Of a stretch of DNA of 21,685 nt, positions 20,439 to 21,685 are shown one piece after another (position 1 is the first letter of the stretch; every line of letters starts with the position of its first letter). This stretch comes from Euryarchaeota archaeon UBA126 (GTDB lineage Archaea > Thermoplasmatota > Poseidoniia > Poseidoniales > Thalassarchaeaceae). The stretch is from contig DAMG01000051.1 of the NCBI GenBank assembly GCA_002497025.1, forward strand, positions 1 to 21,685, in the 5' to 3' direction. Both the position numbers and the translations under genes were made by a program. The notes under the pieces were generated by a model, which saw nothing but the letters and a program-made list of their open reading frames with translations, searched no databases and was not told the origin of the DNA.

Positions 20439-21685
20439 CACTCATCACCTCCAAGAGCATCATCGAGAACCTTGGTGATATCAAATGGAAGACCCTTTCG
20501 ACTTCTTGCTGGGTCGATTCCATCTTCACCATATTCGAATTGAATGATTCTGTCAGCAGTATTTCGCACCGAACCATTTTCGTCTTCAGAGACCTTGAGA
20601 TCGTCCATAGCATTGATTAGGCGTCGCTGCATATATCCTGACTTAGACGTACGGACCGCTGTATCAACCAAAGATTCTCGGCCAGATACTGATAGCATGA
20701 AGAATTCTGTTGGTTGAAGGCCTTGCTTGAATGAAGAAGAAACGAACCCTTTTTCTTCGGCTCCTTTTACACCACGAGGGAAGTGCGATAGTACTCTGTC
20801 TTGGTATCCACGTTCTAGTCGCTTTCCACGAACCTTTGGCTGACCAATGGAACCAGCCATCATTGCTAGGTTGTCCATGGAACCACGAGCACCGGAAGTT
20901 GCCATAATTACCGCAGAGTTATCCTCACCGAGGTAGGACTTAGCTACATTACCTGATTCAGCCTTAGCAGAATCTAGAATTTGTAGGATGTTCTCTTCAA
21001 GTGTCTCAATTGGAGTTCTTCCTGGTCGTGTCTCATATCCGCGTCCATTTTTACCAAACTTTGCTAATTCAGCATCTACTTCGTCGCTAGCACGGACGTT
21101 GATTTCGGAGATTTCCTTAATAGCCGCAAGAGGTAAGTCCTCGTCATCGATTCCAGTGGTGAATCCAAGGGATGTACAAATTGCGATTGTCATCTTAGTC
21201 ATTCGATTTAGGAATTCGGCCCCTTTATCAGTGCCATGAGTTTGAACTACTGCGTCCAGTAACCTACCGTCTTCAGCTCCAATACCGCGCTTGTCAATCG
21301 TACCGCTTACAAGACCCTTTGACGTTACATTAACTTCGTCTCCACTTCTGCTGGTATAGTTTAGTTTGAATCCTGCAGGAACAATTAGGCTGAGGAGGTC
21401 TGCACCTCTGTACCCAACAACGCCATCCTTGCTACTAACTTCGTCAGGCATATCGCCATCCCAGCCAACAGAACCCAAGACTTCCATGGCCAATTCCTTC
21501 GGTATTATTCTCTCACCATGAGTTAGAAGATAAGCGCCTGAAATGTGGTCATGTATACCTCCAATTACAGCACCTCCGTATCTTGGTGTAATGATATGCT
21601 CCTGAACTCGCATCAGAATCTTTGCTTCAGCTCTTGCCTCTTCAGATTGAATTACGTGGAGATTCATTTCATCTCCATCGAAATC
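20438..21685 (-). CDS. rpoA1: DNA-directed RNA polymerase subunit A', C-terminal part (partial)
   Basis: The gene enters from the right edge. The first visible codons read DFDGDEMNLHV, the metal-binding (N-A)DFDGD active-site loop of the largest RNAP subunit, so the three catalytic Asp residues are just inside the window. Downstream are EHIITPRYGGAVIGGIHDHI, MMAGSIGQPKVRGKRLERGY, SFKQGLQPTEFFMLSVSGRE, SLVDTAVRTSKSGYMQRRLI, and VRNTADRIIQFEYGEDGIDP. The end is the standard archaeal A'/A'' split. About 415 codons are present; the N-terminal clamp part is outside the window. The stop overlaps the A'' start by one base, so translation is coupled. Confidence 0.98.
   Translation of the reverse strand, partial: DFDGDEMNLHVIQSEEARAEAKILMRVQEHIITPRYGGAVIGGIHDHISGAYLLTHGERIIPKELAMEVLGSVGWDGDMPDEVSSKDGVVGYRGADLLSLIVPAGFKLNYTSRSGDEVNVTSKGLVSGTIDKRGIGAEDGRLLDAVVQTHGTDKGAEFLNRMTKMTIAICTSLGFTTGIDDEDLPLAAIKEISEINVRASDEVDAELAKFGKNGRGYETRPGRTPIETLEENILQILDSAKAESGNVAKSYLGEDNSAVIMATSGARGSMDNLAMMAGSIGQPKVRGKRLERGYQDRVLSHFPRGVKGAEEKGFVSSSFKQGLQPTEFFMLSVSGRESLVDTAVRTSKSGYMQRRLINAMDDLKVSEDENGSVRNTADRIIQFEYGEDGIDPARSRKGLPFDITKVLDDALGGDE

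Noticed and set aside
18861..21685. Frameshifted or broken RNA polymerase largest subunit
   Set aside because: The split into A' and A'' with a TGATG overlap is the normal archaeal arrangement, and both ends of the junction are conserved.
1..21685. CRISPR arrays, transposases, integrases or other mobile elements
   Set aside because: No regularly spaced repeats and no transposase or recombinase motifs were seen on either strand.

Overview
The window looks archaeal and most resembles a marine, Thermoplasmata-related euryarchaeon (Marine Group II/III, 'Poseidoniales'-like). The archaeal markers are a split RNA polymerase largest subunit (A' followed by A''), ribosomal proteins eL30 (L30e) and eS1 (S3Ae), an archaeal-length PdxS, and weak TATA-like boxes near many starts. 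Several bacterial-type genes are mixed in: PlsC-type acyltransferase, E. coli-length thymidylate synthase with DHFR, LemA and a 7Fe ferredoxin. The lineage is an inference from gene content; no rRNA or tRNA gene is visible.

Layout. 1-170 (-) is the start of a secreted protein cut by the window edge. 251-4981 (+) carries plsC, thyA, folA, a DoxX-like membrane protein, a GIDE/BAM-like membrane protein and lemA: lipid, thymidylate/folate and membrane functions. 7489-4991 (-) is a run of eS1 with an added SAP domain, an MTAP/PNP-family phosphorylase, a two-TM protein and a MazG-like NTP pyrophosphohydrolase. 7672-9476 (+) carries a small unknown protein, a 7Fe ferredoxin and pdxS.

9479-17534 is the most unusual part. 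A minus-strand operon encodes a signal-peptide/one-TM protein with two cytosolic zinc ribbons, a DtxR-family metalloregulator, a multi-TM protein and a long coiled-coil protein. It is divergent from three plus-strand coiled-coil genes. The coiled-coil proteins look like distant relatives (archaeal COG1340-type helices). Two of them share a basic tail of the form RxLGxTRG, and three share a short LxSGxLx motif. A perfect 19-bp palindrome lies in the divergent promoter region and is a natural candidate operator for the DtxR protein. I suggest this as a candidate undescribed metal-regulated envelope/coiled-coil system; this is inference.

17512-21685 (-) is rpoA1 (partial), rpoA2 and rpl30e, followed by an unknown protein at the place where nusA is usual in archaea. 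RpoA2 has a roughly 110-residue N-terminal extension with a helix-hairpin-helix-like segment and a basic patch. Together with the SAP domain on eS1, two core information-processing proteins in this window carry added likely nucleic-acid-binding modules.

No CRISPR array, insertion sequence, integrase, tRNA or rRNA was found.
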